The notes below the pieces were generated by a model that searched no databases, had not been told where the DNA came from, and was given only the letters and a program-made list of their open reading frames with translations. Positions 50,018 to 63,191 of a stretch of DNA of 64,000 bases are shown here, one piece after another. Both the position numbers and the translations under genes were made by a program. Each line of letters begins with the position of its first letter. The stretch's first letter is position 1. The stretch is from Siphonodentalium dalli (taxonomy: Eukaryota; Mollusca; Scaphopoda; Gadilida; Siphonodentaliidae): the NCBI GenBank assembly GCA_032622095.1, contig CP136069.1:126623450-126687449 (forward strand), written 5' to 3'.

Positions 50018-51568
50018 GTGTCAGTTAACATAAAACTAGCCAGAGACATCTACTATTTTGTTAATTTCCTCCACGGAGGACCTCTCGATGACATTCGTGA
50101 CGCGATGGTACTGCCTAAGTCACGTACTGAATCGACGTCACAAGTAGACACCAACAGGGACAACGCCCTTGTTTGCCCGTGTAGTAAAGTTTGCGTGCAG
50201 GGCCAGCTGTGCAACATGTTCACCGACATTACTCTAATGAAGAGTAATAATACAGTAGTCACCGAAAATTTACAGAAGAGAATAACTGGCATGGAATCTG
50301 ATATAAACTCAATCAGGAATATGCTAACCAGAATAGTGCATGCTCACAGAGAATTTGTACAAAACACCCACACCAAATCCAAAGATTCAACAAAAGAACT
50401 GATATAAGTTGCATTGATAGACGTTTTTCACAAGTGCTTGAAATCTTCGCTGCGGACTCTTCAAAGAAAATCGAGGAACTTCGTATACTTGTGCAATCTC
50501 TCCTCCCACCACTGGTCAGCTCCACCGAGGAAATCAAAAAGCTCCTCGATCACCCTCCCCCGGGATAGAAGCTCATGCAACTAGACATAACGAATCGTTT
50601 CCGAGTCCGCATGTAAATCTGCTCGGGAATGACAATTGTCTGACATCTACACCGAAGAATGTTTCGAAGTCGGATCCACCCATTCCTCAACCAAGATCCA
50701 AAACCAATGATACTTCCAGTGTGGCTGTTACTGACGCAACATCTGCACAACTGTTCTCGAATTTAAGACCGACAAAATCTGTCAAAGTACCGTTATCAAC
50801 AGGATGTGATGTCAGTTGTGATATTATTCCGACTGCATTCAGCACCGACGAAAGCCCGATCACAACGAAGTTGAAAGCCAGACCGCTCCCGCATCTGGGA
50901 ACTCTTCCTTCTTACCACCAACTCTTCACGATAACTCTGACATTAACAGCATTTATGTGGTGTTATCTCCTGATAAATCATCTGGAGCAATCCATCTCGA
51001 CATCCCTGAATCAGACACAGGAGCTGTCAACTGCACGCAAACCAATCAACAGTTGGACGGATTCATTGGTGCCTCATTAAGAAAACGAAAACGCACAAAT
51101 ATGTTCTTCTTATATGGAATATCGCTTAAAACTACAGACGATTATATCCATAGTTACCTGATCAAGAGGGGCGTATCACCCACATTTGTGAGACTCATCA
51201 AAAGTTCAATTAGTGGAACCCAATCCGCGAGAATAATTGTTGTTGCACCGGACGCAGACACTCTACACAGCGACAGTTTCCTGCCGAGAAGAGTGCGCTA
51301 TATGTTACAAACACCTAATTATTTTCCATATGCGACAGTGTTAACTAGAAGTCCCGTCGGCCATGCTGGGTTAAGCCTATTTGAACTTCAAGTGGTCAAT
51401 TTTCCCTTAGAACGTCATCCGCTGCACCAGTCTGTGACAACAAACGCGCCCTTTTCTGTATTTGTTTCAAACGATAATCTTGCATTTCCACAACTACCCC
51501 ATTTACTGCACAAAAATCAGCAGCATAAAAATACGCAGACCCCTTCCATAACTTCGGGACCCCACTAG
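50018..51568 (+). pseudogene. Non-LTR retrotransposon ORF1-like protein, frameshifted
   Basis: Two open segments on plus. 50018-50407 begins VSVNIKLARDIYYFVNFLHG and has a Cys cluster CPCSKVCVQGQLC, then a helical region LQKRITGMESDINSIRNMLT. 50957-51568 has KRTNMFFLYGISLKTTDDYI, SPTFVRLIKSS and SARIIVVAPDADTLHSDSFL, a fold that looks RRM-like. Frames shift between 50407 and 50957. The upstream in-frame sequence is open toward about 49955, so the true start is unclear. Mollusc repeats commonly carry such ORF1-like proteins with a downstream ORF2; the assignment is by style and by the endonuclease ORF at 59915. The last 85 or so codons are repeated in the downstream array. Confidence 0.6.
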
Positions 51569-54500
51569 ACTCTTCCTGGACATCTATACATACATGATCG
51601 CCATATTTACGTAGGCTATGATTTTCTGTTCCCGCTTAGGGATATTTCCCTCAATGATAATCAACCAATCAGCAGCCAGAATTTTGTTTTATGCTGACTC
51701 GAGTTTCCCCACACAAATTCACGAAGCGTAACTCTATATAATTAGTTGCTTGTAACCTATATTTGTAAAGAAAATCGAACTTTGATCGTGTAAACCACGC
51801 CAATTTTACCAAAAAAAAGCTTTACTGTGATACAATAGAAATATAGGAGTCATTGGACATCCTATTATCTCCCAGCGGTCCTTAAAGGCACGTGAGGCCA
51901 TATAGTTCCAATCACCGTAAACAGAAAAACATTAAAACGCATACAGTTTCGTTCATATATACCATGACCATCGCGTAAACAGCATGTTATCATCAAGATT
52001 TACTATATTTTACCTAAGCAAGAGCCTGGTTGAGTTACAGAAGACAACACAGTGCTGCTGGCTAATCACACACAACTGACATAAACGCTCTTTATTCGTT
52101 CCATATCAGGAATTCACCAACACTCTTTATGTTTACCATTATAATATAAACAAACACCAGAAAAGTAACTTTTTATGCTTTTGTTTACATAACAATAGTC
52201 AAAGATATGAAAATAACATACTGTTTATACGATATTTCTTATTTGTATACGGACAAAGTCTGTCTACATTTTGTTGTTCTTTCTGTTTGTGGCGGTTTTT
52301 GACGGGTGGAAATATTTTCACAGGATACCCACCGCCAAGGCCAACCGTACCTTTAAACCCACATACCCCGTTTTAAAATGAACCATTTTTTTGGGGTAAG
52401 AAATAACACAGATAATCGCATCCTGGTAACTCTGGAAGCACAGGTTTAGTAGACACCATGCTAATGCCTCGTGTCATGCTTGTCATAGACATATATACTG
52501 CACAGTGCCGCATGTCCCATGTCCATCCACTCGCTAATGGGAATATTATGACCACAAATGTGACCACACCCAAAATTAACGGTTTTTCATCATAATTTAA
52601 TTTTAAAAATCCGACTCGCGTGCATTACACACGATAGAAAGGCATATATATAAGTTTTGCAAACAAGTTACATATATTTACCATACGCCGTAAGGAATTT
52701 ATCTCATTTTGAAAATTACAATGTTTAATTGGATTTGAAATGCACCCCCCCCCCCCCCTCAAAATTTCACCATCCGACGATGATTTGGTTCAATGATAGG
52801 CGGATGTCCCTTTAAATTTCAGTACTTTTTAGGAGTTTGAGTCGAATTCCTATTAGAGAAACTTCCATCACCTCGATCGTGCTATTTTGAACATTAAAGG
52901 TCCACCCATATGCACAAAATTGATGATTTGCAGAAAATTACGCCTTCGGAAAAAGTTGAAGTTCCGGCGACAGAGGTAATAATTGTCTCGCATAATCTGA
53001 AAATTGGTCCGTTGGGCGTAAAAATACAATAGCTCAACAAAACAAGACAGACTTTGTTTATCAGTGCTTCTAAATTCGCTGCCCTGAACGATATTTGAAA
53101 AATGTGAATTTTCTGCCTATAGGTTACAAACACCTAATTATTTTCCATAGGCGACAGTGTTAACTAGAAGTCCCGTCGGCCATGGGTTAAGCCTATTTGA
53201 ACTTCAAGTGGTCAATTTTCCCTTAGAACGTCATCCGCTGCACCAGTCTGTGACAACAAAAGCGCCCTTTTCTGTATTTTTTTCAAACGATAATCTTGCA
53301 TTAACACAACTACCCCATTTACTGCACAAAAATCAGCAGCATAAAAATACGCAGACCCCTTCCATAACTTCGGGACCCCACTAGACTCTTCCTGGACATC
53401 AAAACATACATGGTCGCCATATATACGTAGGCTATGATTTTCTGTTCCCGCTTAGGGATATTTCCCTCAATGATAATCAACCAATCAGCAGCCAGATTTT
53501 TTTTTTATGCTGACTCGAGTTTCCCCACACAAATTCAAGAAGCGTAACTCTATATAATTAGTTGCTTGTAACCTATATTTGTAACGAAAATCGAACTTTG
53601 ATCGTGTAAACCACGCCAATTTAAAAAAAAAAGAAGCTTTACTGTGATACAATAGAAATATAGGAGTCATTGCACATCCTATTATCTCCCAGCGGTCCTT
53701 AAACCCACATACCCCGTTTTAAAATGAACCAATTTTTTGGGGTAAGAAATAACACCGATAATCGCATCCTGGTAACTCTGGAAGCACAGTTTAGTAGACA
53801 CGATGCTAATGTCTCGTGTCATGCTTGTCATAGACATATATACTGCACAGTGCCGCATGTCCCATGTCCATCCACTCGCTAATGGGAATATTATGACCAC
53901 AAATGTGACCACACCCAAAATTCACGGTTTTTCATCATAATTTAATTTAAAAAATCCGACTCGCGTGCATAACGCACACGATAGAATGGCATATATGTAA
54001 GTTTTGAAAACAAGTTACATATATTTACCATACGCCGAAAGGAATTTATCTCATTTTGAAAATTACAATGTTTAATTGGATTTGAAATGCACCCCCCCCC
54101 TTGAAATGCACCCCCCCTTTCACCATCCGACGATGATTTGGTTCAATGATAGGCGGATGTCCCTTTAAATTTCAGTACTTTTTAGGAGTTTGAGTCGAAT
54201 TCCTATTAGAGAAACTTCCATCACCTCGATCGTGCTATTTTGAACATTAAAGGTCCACCCATATGCACAAAATTGATGATTTGCAGAAAATTACGCCTTC
54301 GGAAAAAGTTGAAGTTCCGGCGACAGAGGTAATAATTGTCTCGCATAATCTGAAAATTGGTCCGTTGGGCGTAAAAATACAATAGCTCAACAAAACAAGA
54401 CAGACTTTGTTTATCAGTGCTTCTAAATTCGCTGCCCTGAACGATATTTGAAAAATGTGAATTTTCTGCCTATAGGTTACAAACACCTAATTATTTTCCA

Positions 54501-57500
54501 TAGGCGACAGTGTTAACTAGAAGTCCCGTCGGCCATGGGTTAAGCCTATTTGAACTTCAAGTGGTCAATTTTCCCTTAGAACGTCATCCGCTGCACCAGT
54601 CTGTGACAACAAAAGCGCCCTTTTCGGTATTTTTTTCAAACGATAATCTTGCATTAACACAACTACCCCATTTACTGCACAAAAATCAGCAGCATAAAAA
54701 TACGCAGACCCCTTCCATAACTTCGGGACCCCACTAGACTCTTCCTGGACATCAAAACATACATGGTCGCCATATATACGTAGGCTATGATTTTCTGTTC
54801 CCGCTTAGGGATATTTCCCTCAATGATAATCAACCAATCAGCAGCCAGATTTTTTTTTTATGCTGACTCGAGTTTCCCCACACAAATTCAAGAAGCGTAA
54901 CTCTATATAATTAGTTGCTTGTAACCTATATTTGTAACGAAAATCGAACTTTGATCGTGTAAACCACGCCAATTTAAAAAAAAAAGAAGCTTTACTGTGA
55001 TACAATAGAAATATAGGAGTCATTGCACATCCTATTATCTCCCAGCGGTCCTTAAACCCACATACCCCGTTTTAAAATGAACCAATTTTTTGGGGTAAGA
55101 AATAACACCGATAATCGCATCCTGGTAACTCTGGAAGCACAGTTTAGTAGACACGATGCTAATGTCTCGTGTCATGCTTGTCATAGACATATATACTGCA
55201 CAGTGCCGCATGTCCCATGTCCATCCACTCGCTAATGGGAATATTATGACCACAAATGTGACCACACCCAAAATTCACGGTTTTTCATCATAATTTAATT
55301 TAAAAAATCCGACTCGCGTGCATAACGCACACGATAGAATGGCATATATGTAAGTTTTGAAAACAAGTTACATATATTTACCATACGCCGAAAGGAATTT
55401 ATCTCATTTTGAAAATTACAATGTTTAATTGGATTTGAAATGCACCCCCCCCCCCCCCCTCAAAATTTCACCATCCGACGATGATTTGGTTCAATGATAG
55501 GCGGATGTCCCTTTAAATTTCAGTACTTTTTAGGAGTTTGAGTCGAATTCCTATTAGAGAAACTTCCATCACCTCGATCGTGCTATTTTGAACATTAAAG
55601 GTCCACCCATATGCACAAAATTGATGATTTGCAGAAAATTACGCCTTCGGAAAAAGTTGAAGTTCCGGCGACAGAGGTAATAATTGTCTCGCATAATCTG
55701 AAAATTGGTCCGTTGGGCGTAAAAATACAATAGCTCAACAAAACAAGACAGACTTTGTTTATCAGTGCTTCTAAATTCGCTGCCCTGAACGATATTTGAA
55801 AAATGTGAATTTTCTGCCTATAGGTTACAAACACCTAATTATTTTCCATAGGCGACAGTGTTAACTAGAAGTCCCGTCGGCCATGGGTTAAGCCTATTTG
55901 AACTTCAAGTGGTCAATTTTCCCATAGAACGTCATCCGCTGCACCAGTCTGTGACAACAAAAGCGCCCTTTTCGGTATTTTTTTCAAACGATAATCTTGC
56001 ATTAACACAACTACCCCATTTACTGCACAAAAATCAGCAGCATAAAAATACGCAGACCCCTTCCATAACTTCGGGACCCCACTAGACTCTTCCTGGACAT
56101 CAAAACATACATGGTCGCCATATATACGTAGGCTATGATTTTCTGTTCCCGCTTAGGGATATTTCCCTCAATGATAATCAACCAATCAGCAGCCAGATTT
56201 TTTTTTTATGCTGACTCGAGTTTCCCCACACAAATTCAAGAAGCGTAACTCTATATAATTAGTTGCTTGTAACCTATATTTGTAACGAAAATCGAACTTT
56301 GATCGTGTAAACCACGCCAATTTAAAAAAAAAAGAAGCTTTACTGTGATACAATAGAAATATAGGAGTCATTGCACATCCTATTATCTCCCAGCGGTCCT
56401 TAAACCCACATACCCCGTTTTAAAATGAACCAATTTTTTGGGGTAAGAAATAACACCGATAATCGCATCCTGGTAACTCTGGAAGCACAGTTTAGTAGAC
56501 ACGATGCTAATGTCTCGTGTCATGCTTGTCATAGACATATATACTGCACAGTGCCGCATGTCCCATGTCCATCCACTCGCTAATGGGAATATTATGACCA
56601 CAAATGTGACCACACCCAAAATTCACGGTTTTTCATCATAATTTAATTTAAAAAATCCGACTCGCGTGCATAACGCACACGATAGAATGGCATATATGTA
56701 AGTTTTGAAAACAAGTTACATATATTTACCATACGCCGAAAGGAATTTATCTCATTTTGAAAATTACAATGTTTAATTGGATTTGAAATGCACCCCCCCC
56801 CCCCTAAAAATTCACCATCCGACGATGATTTGGTTCAATGATAGGCGGATGGATGTCCCTTTAAATTTCAGTACCTTTTAGGAGTTTGAGTCGAATTCCT
56901 ATTAGAGAAACTTCCATCACCTCGATCGTGCTATTTTGAACATTAAAGGTCCACCCATATGCACAAAATTGATGATTTTCAGAAAATTACGCCTTCGGAA
57001 AAAAGTTGAAGTTCCGGCGACAGAGGTAATAATTGTCTCGCATAATCTGAAAATTGGTCGGTTGGGCGTAAAAATACAATAGCTCAACAAAACAAGACAG
57101 ACTTTGTTTATCAGTGCTTCTAAATTCGCTGCCCTGAACGATATTTGAAAAATGTGAATTTTCTGCCTATAGGTTACAAACACCTAATTATTTTCCATAG
57201 GCGACAGTGTTAACTAGAAGTCCCGTCGGCCATGGGTTAAGCCTATTTGAACTTCAAGTGGTCAATTTTCCCTTAGAACGTCATCCGCTGCACCAGTCTG
57301 TGACAACAAAAGCGCCCTTTTCGGTATTTTTTTCAAACGATAATCTTGCATTAACACAACTACCCCATTTACTGCACAAAAATCAGCAGCATAAAAATAC
57401 GCAGACCCCTTCCATAACTTCGGGACCCCACTATAGACTCTTCCTGGACATCAAAACGTACATGGTCGCCATATTTACGTAGGCTATGATTTTCTGTTCC

Positions 57501-57625
57501 CGCTTAGGGATATTTCCCTCAATGATAATCAACCAATCAGCAGTCATAATTTTTTTTTATGCTGACTCGAGTTTCCCCACACAAATTCAAGAAGCGTAAC
57601 TCTATATAATTAGTTGCTTGTAACC
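51304..57625 (+). repeat. 1.35-kb tandem array, four full units plus a partial fifth
   Basis: Units start at GTTACAAACACCTAATTATT: about 51304, 53125, 54478, 55826 and 57173 (periods 1353, 1348 and 1347 bp; the first is 1821 bp because it holds the F2 MITE). Each unit carries the C-terminal end of ORF1 (LTRSPVGH...ITSGPH), then about 1.1 kb of non-coding DNA. Units 2-4 are nearly identical by eye; a poly-C tract varies in every unit (near 52743, 54092, 55445 and 56790). Unit 1 has GHAGLS where the others lack one codon. The array stops at about 57625 in mid-unit. Confidence 0.92.
51886..52352 (-). mobile_element. TTAA MITE (F), copy 2, inverted
   Basis: Flanked by TTAA (51882-51885 and 52353-52356). 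Units at about 53699, 55052 and 56400 read CAGCGGTCCTTAAACCCACA with a single TTAA, i.e. intact empty sites. It is homologous to 41744-42237 in reverse orientation. No open frame. Confidence 0.92.
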
Positions 57626-57984
57626 AAACTGCAAGACAGAGTTCAGCATGAGCGTAGATGGCGCTGTGTACAGCTTGGCTTGTAACCTGTACAGCCTGAC
57701 AGCGCAACCCACCACAATTAACACAAGAAAACCATAGTCAGAAATGGTAACGCCACCAATATCATATTATTAGCCATAAATATAAATTATAATATAATTA
57801 TACTATAAACTAGCTTTAAAATTTTATGTGGGAAATTTGCATACTTCCATATTTCAAGTTTTCCCGTTTCTCGTGTTATACATTACATTCTTCAAACTGT
57901 CTTCTTTATTACACAAGCTGATGGGCCCGACTTCGTCCTGGCTGTTTCCCATCTGATTTCCGGCGACAGGCGCGATTTGACCTT

Positions 57985-58460
57985 GAATTGACTATTTCGA
58001 AAGTCAAGGTCAGGTCAGGGTCACAAAACACCCCCACCCCGTAGAAAAATAACATCGTCGAAATCCGTCCGTTTTACCCCACTTGACCTTTAATTAAAAA
58101 AATTCAAGGTCAAGGTAAGGTCGGAGTCATGATTTGACCCGTCCAAAACACTCCCCGACAAAAGTACCCATAGCTATCAAATTTCGTCGAAATCCATCCG
58201 TTTTACCCCATATGACCTTTGATTGACCACATTGAAGATCAAGGTCACGCCGAGGTCACGATTTGACCCGTTCAAAACACTCCCCGGACAAAAGTATCCC
58301 TAGGTATCAAATTTCGCCGAAATTCGTCCGTTTTACCCAAATTGACCTTGCATTGACAGTTTTAAAGGTCAAGATCAGATTGGGGTCACGATTTTACCCG
58401 TCCAAAACACTTCCCGGACACAAATACCCCTAAGTATCAAATTACGTTGAAATCTATGGA
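57985..58460 (+). repeat. TTGACC-rich tandem repeat, about 115-bp units
   Basis: About four units with AAATTTCGTCGAAATCC, CGTTTTACCCCA, TTGACCTT, AAGGTCA and ATTTGACCCGTCCAAAACAC. Inverted relatives lie at 60360-60790. Confidence 0.75.
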
Positions 58461-58914
58461 AAGCCGAAGAGGACATTTTAGTTGCTAATTGCTAGATATA
58501 CGACGCACGACTTGTCGCGGTTTTTTAAAGGTGTTTCAAACTAGGAGATAGAAGTATTCTGCGTTTCAAATGGTGATGAATTATAGTATTTTATTCAAAT
58601 TTTATGGCATAAATTGTTATTAAAACCGTATATACTATAACAAAAATGAATGACTCGAAAATTAAGTGGGCCTTTAAAGAAAGTCACATTTGCAGTTAGG
58701 CTCATCTCATACTCGTCTATTCAGCGATATTCTGCTGCGCAGTTTGTTATAGCCTCCAGTATTCATTGAGCGTTATAGCCCCACTGTTATAATTCGCCTT
58801 TAGCAGGCGTACTCTTGCCTCAGATTATTGAGATATTAGGTCACACGTAATGACATTAAATCGCATGGAAACATAGCAATTGTGTGGGCTGCTTGGCGTG
58901 AATATGTAATGAGA

Positions 58915-59715
58915 AATAAGGTCATACGTAATGACATTAAACTCAAGAAAACCCGCGAAAACAAAACAAAATCACATTTAATGTTTTAAGTTATTTCCTT
59001 CATAAAAAGAATCTTCGTGATAATGAACCCTCTCAATACTTTAGAATATAGAATTAACCTTAAAATAACAAAAACCTTCGGAATAGAGAACCTTCGGAAT
59101 AACGAACTTTCGGATTGGTGAACATTCGGAATAGCCAACATTCAGAGAAATTTTGGAATAGTGTACCTTCGGGATATGCCCCCCAATATTCATATTATAT
59201 GCCCAGAGTTCAAAGGTATGTGCCCATAAAATTCTAAATTTGGCCCTTAAAATATTGAACCCCAAATTGGAGCCCGCACAGAACAGCACTTAAGTCAACT
59301 GTACCCGTGTCATGTCCCAATGTAGGAGGGTCCATATATACCACAACATTCATATTATATGCCAAGAATTCAAAGGTATGGGCCCACGTAATCACATTAA
59401 ATCTCAAGAAAACCCGTGAAAACAAAACAAAATCACATATAATGTTCTAAGTTATTTCCTCCTGTATCTGTATCGGTATGCGCGCAGGATCAGTTCGGAT
59501 GTGTGAGCGCACACTCCATAAAAAGAATGTTCGTGACAATGAACCCTCTCATGCAATACTTTAGATTATAGAATTAACCTAAAAATAACAAAAACCTTCG
59601 GAATAGATAACCTTCGGAATAGCGAACCTTCGGAATAGTGAACCTTCGAAATAGCAAGTATTCAGAATAGAGAACCTTCGGAATAGTGGACCTTCGGGAT
59701 AGCGAACCTTCATAA
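58915..59715 (+). repeat. Two direct copies of a 0.25-kb sequence with CTTCGGAATAG minisatellite
   Basis: Copies at about 58930-59170 and 59390-59710 share GAAAACAAAACAAAATCACA, ATAGAATTAACC and several 16-bp AACCTTCGGAATAGNG units. A second pair, ATTCATATTATATGCC followed by TTCAAAGGTATG (59189 and 59348), lies between. The second copy has an extra insertion with GTATGCGCGCAGGATC. Confidence 0.75.
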
Positions 59716-59914
59716 TAGAAACATGTCCCCACAATTACACCGGTGACGTAAACACATGTGCTAATCTGTTTTGGACTATCGTCAATCTATCGGTACGATT
59801 TATACTCAAGTACGAAAAAATACCTAATCATAATACATTCGCCCAGTGGATTATCGATCGTCCGCTCGAACATGAAAAACTGTAATACAGCTTACACCAC
59901 CTTGTGGCGTAATA

Positions 59915-60115
59915 ATGGCTCTATCCACAATGAGACTAAAAATAGTGACTTGGAATGCAACAGGTGTAAAACCTAATTCATCGAATCTCTCCATACTTCT
60001 GCAGTGTCAACAATTTGATGTGGTCGTGATCTCTGAACACTGGCTGAACGCCGAACATTTGTCTTTTCTCGACTCGATCTCTCCTGATTATGTTGCCGTT
60101 TCTAAATCAGGGAGA
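59915..60115 (+). pseudogene. Non-LTR retrotransposon ORF2, N-terminal endonuclease part
   Basis: ATG at 59915; RLKIVTWNATGV is the first conserved block of the apurinic-type (EEP) endonuclease, with Asn in WNATG, and DVVVISEHWLNAE is the second, with the catalytic Glu of SEHW. The frame stays similar to the family to SKSGR (about 60114), then enters unrelated DNA. The continuation is at about 63192. The endonuclease nicks target DNA to prime reverse transcription. Likely the ORF2 of the element whose ORF1 is at 50018-51568. Confidence 0.85.
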
Positions 60116-60359
60116 CCAAGAAAACTAAGATGCATGCATCAGGTCGGCCGTGAACTATCTACCATAGAATTGTTGTAGCTATCGATTATACATTTTGGAA
60201 CACCTGTCTGTATGTATGAATGCATGTGTGTATGTGTTATAGACTCTAACACTGCTCGACTGATCCGACTCGGATTTGGTATTTAACGTGTCAACTTGAC
60301 CTCGCTCATAGGCATGTTTCTGGACCTTGACCGATCCGACTAAAAATTTGTGTGTAGGA

Positions 60360-60790
60360 CTACTTCGATCCCGGGAGCAATATGGACGGGTCCAATTTCA
60401 CGTGGGACCATGTTCTCGAACGTGCTGATGTAGGCATGTTTCTGGACTATTTGGACGGGTCAAATCTTGATCCCGACCTGACTTTGACACTCAAAAAGAT
60501 CAATTCAAGGTCAAATCTGGTAAAACGAAGTATTTCAACGAAATATAATACCTACTGTTACTTTTGTCCCATGAGTGTTTCGGGTGGGTCAAATTATGAC
60601 CCTGACCTGATCTTGACATTCAAAATTGTCAATTCAAGGTCAAATCGGGTAAAGCCGGGCGGATTTCGACGGGTACTTTTGTCGTGACTTTTGTCCGGGG
60701 AGTGTTTTGGACGGGTCAAATCGTGACCCGACATGACGTTCACCTTTAAAATGGTCAATTCAGGGTTAAATCGCGCAATTCTCCGAAAAT
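60360..60790 (-). repeat. TTGACC-rich repeat, inverted relative of 57985-58460
   Basis: GTGTTTTGGACGGGTCAAAT, TCAATTCAAGGTCAAAT and GGATTTCGACGGGTACTTTT are complements of motifs in the left block. About three units. Confidence 0.75.
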
Positions 60791-62193
60791 CAGAGGGGAT
60801 ATTTCAAATGATGACAGGAATGCGGAAAGTTGAAGTACCTAGGTAATACTGGCTATCCGAATGAAGAGATATACATGTATATAAAAAACAAAATAGAAGA
60901 TGACTGCTGGCGACAATGTTTTCCAAAAAAATTCAAAGCATTCGATAGCTCCCATCTAGTTGTCAGCCCGAAGATCAATATAAAGTGTGGTGACTATCAG
61001 ATGAGGGATATGACTGTACAGTTGCTAAACAATTCAGTCACGCAAAAGAGGATCAAACAGTAAGATACCAAATTGCTGCCTGTGGTAATGTTTTTTAACG
61101 AAATTCGGGAAAATTAGATTACTCTCACCCTGGTTATCCAGAAGATCATTGTGGAATCTGGTGACGATCGGACAAGGGGTGTCGTCTGTAGGATCAACCA
61201 AATTATTTAGCCATAAAAATAGTAAAATTCAAGATCACCGCTGGCAGTGATGTCTTCACAAGGACAGCTTGAGAACAAAACATGGCTCACATCTAGCGGT
61301 GACCCAAACTATCCACATGAGAAAAAGTTCTCCAATAAAAGCTGGCTGCAGGGTGCGCCAATTGATTCAAATTCGAAATTTAACAGGGTGTACTGCTTGT
61401 GGCCATGTTTTCCCCGCAAATTTGATAGACTGATGGACAAAACCACTGAATCCGTTGAATCAATATACATGTATACATGGATTAATGTATATGCATTGTT
61501 ATACACAGTACTGGTATATAAAGGTACTGAAAATAACAATATTACTAGTATACACAAAATAAACCATATATCATGGCTATGGGTTCTAATATCCGAATAT
61601 GACAGCTGATAACTTGGTGTGAATTGAAGAGTGGTGGTGTCTCAAGCATATCTAACCCTCCACGTTAGAAACATGCCATTAAATGTCATAAGTATAATCT
61701 AGCTTGAGGACAGAAGTTATCCATAAAACCCCCCTTAATTCAACCAGGTCCTCGCGCGATGTATGGTCGATCACATGATGATCTAGGGGGATTAGAATTG
61801 TTGTATAAAAACAGCACTGCATGTAAATATAAAATAAAATAGTGCTACATCTTATTACAGATTATTGCCATATATAATCAGTGACTATACAGACAGTCTG
61901 ACAAAATAAAGTTTCAGTGACACTCTATCCGAAGAGGGGAATAATTCCATCTGTTACAGTCAATGGAGCAATTATGAATCTGGAAAGGTGAAATTTCTAA
62001 GTAATACTAGATATCGACATGACGCGATAACATATAACGTAAATGTAATATGGCCGCTGGCGACCATTTTTTCCTATAAAATTAAAAAAATATTTGATAG
62101 CTCTCATCTGATAGATCAATATCAAGATAAATATGAAGTTTAGTGATGATCGGATGAGTGAAGTGGACTGTGCTAAACGGTTTAGTAATGCTT

Positions 62194-62495
62194 TAAAAGA
62201 TGTTTACCTTAATATTTTTATGTTCACTTTATAAACTTCACTGAGTCATCTTTGTCATGTATTGAGTTTGATATCTTTTGTTAACAGTTTATAAATCATG
62301 TATGTCTCATGTTTGTTATTTTAATTTATGTGTTTATTATCATTAAATAAAGTTGCATTCCTTAAAAAGATTCTTACCTCAATGTTTTTATGTTCACTTT
62401 ATAAACTCCACTGAGTCATCTTTGTCATGTATTGAATTTGATATCTTTTGTTAACAGTTTAAAAATTATGTATGTCTCGTGTTCGTTATTATATT
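62194..62495 (+). repeat. Direct duplication of about 120 bp
   Basis: TTTTTATGTTCACTTTATAA, GAGTCATCTTTGTCATGTAT and TATCTTTTGTTAACAGTTTA occur at about 62213 and again at about 62385, with some ten substitutions. Confidence 0.75.
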
Positions 62496-63191
62496 ATATA
62501 CACTTTATAGTGTGTTTCAGAACGAAAACTAAATGAATAAAATCAACAAATTTGTAAATTTAAAAACAATTCAAACGTTGTTGTATTCCATGTCCCAGCC
62601 CGGACATATACACCAAATTTCAATAATATTCATTGAGAAACAACGGACCAAACGCCATATAACACCCCGTATGCATCTTTTATTCCGAGTTGGCCTTTTA
62701 TTCCGAGTTGGCACGCCCGATTGGGGCGAGTTAGCCATGGGGCGAGTACGCCGATTCCGACACCTTTTCTATTTGCAGCAGTTAAGTTTACGCGTAATTT
62801 AATTTACAAAGTTCCCCAATTGGTATCGTAAATAGAGCGACCTTATTTGACAGAGAATGCCTCTGTTATTGATTATAAAGTTGCTATACATTAAAAACGA
62901 CAATTCACATGCTCGTTCAAGCGCAGTAGTCTATTTCCCCCATGTTAAAGGACATCCACAAATACTAAATAACGCTAACTTACTGCCGAATGTTTTACAC
63001 GACAACTGTTAACATATTTGGGCTGAATTCATCTGACGCGGTATTATTCCTCAAAATAAACACCAAAACCATCGTTACTTGGAAATGTAGTTTGGGCTAA
63101 CATTTACATAAATCCTCCACATCATTATTCCGACACACACGTCAGATGAAAAAGTCACATGAAGTAACCGGCCAAATTGGCCGAAATAACA

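Noticed and set aside
52894-57183. Repeated minus-strand frames of 79 and 78 residues and plus-strand 75-residue frames, one per array unit
   Set aside because: The minus frames recur only because the DNA is tandemly repeated. The plus frames are the tail of ORF1 without a start of their own.
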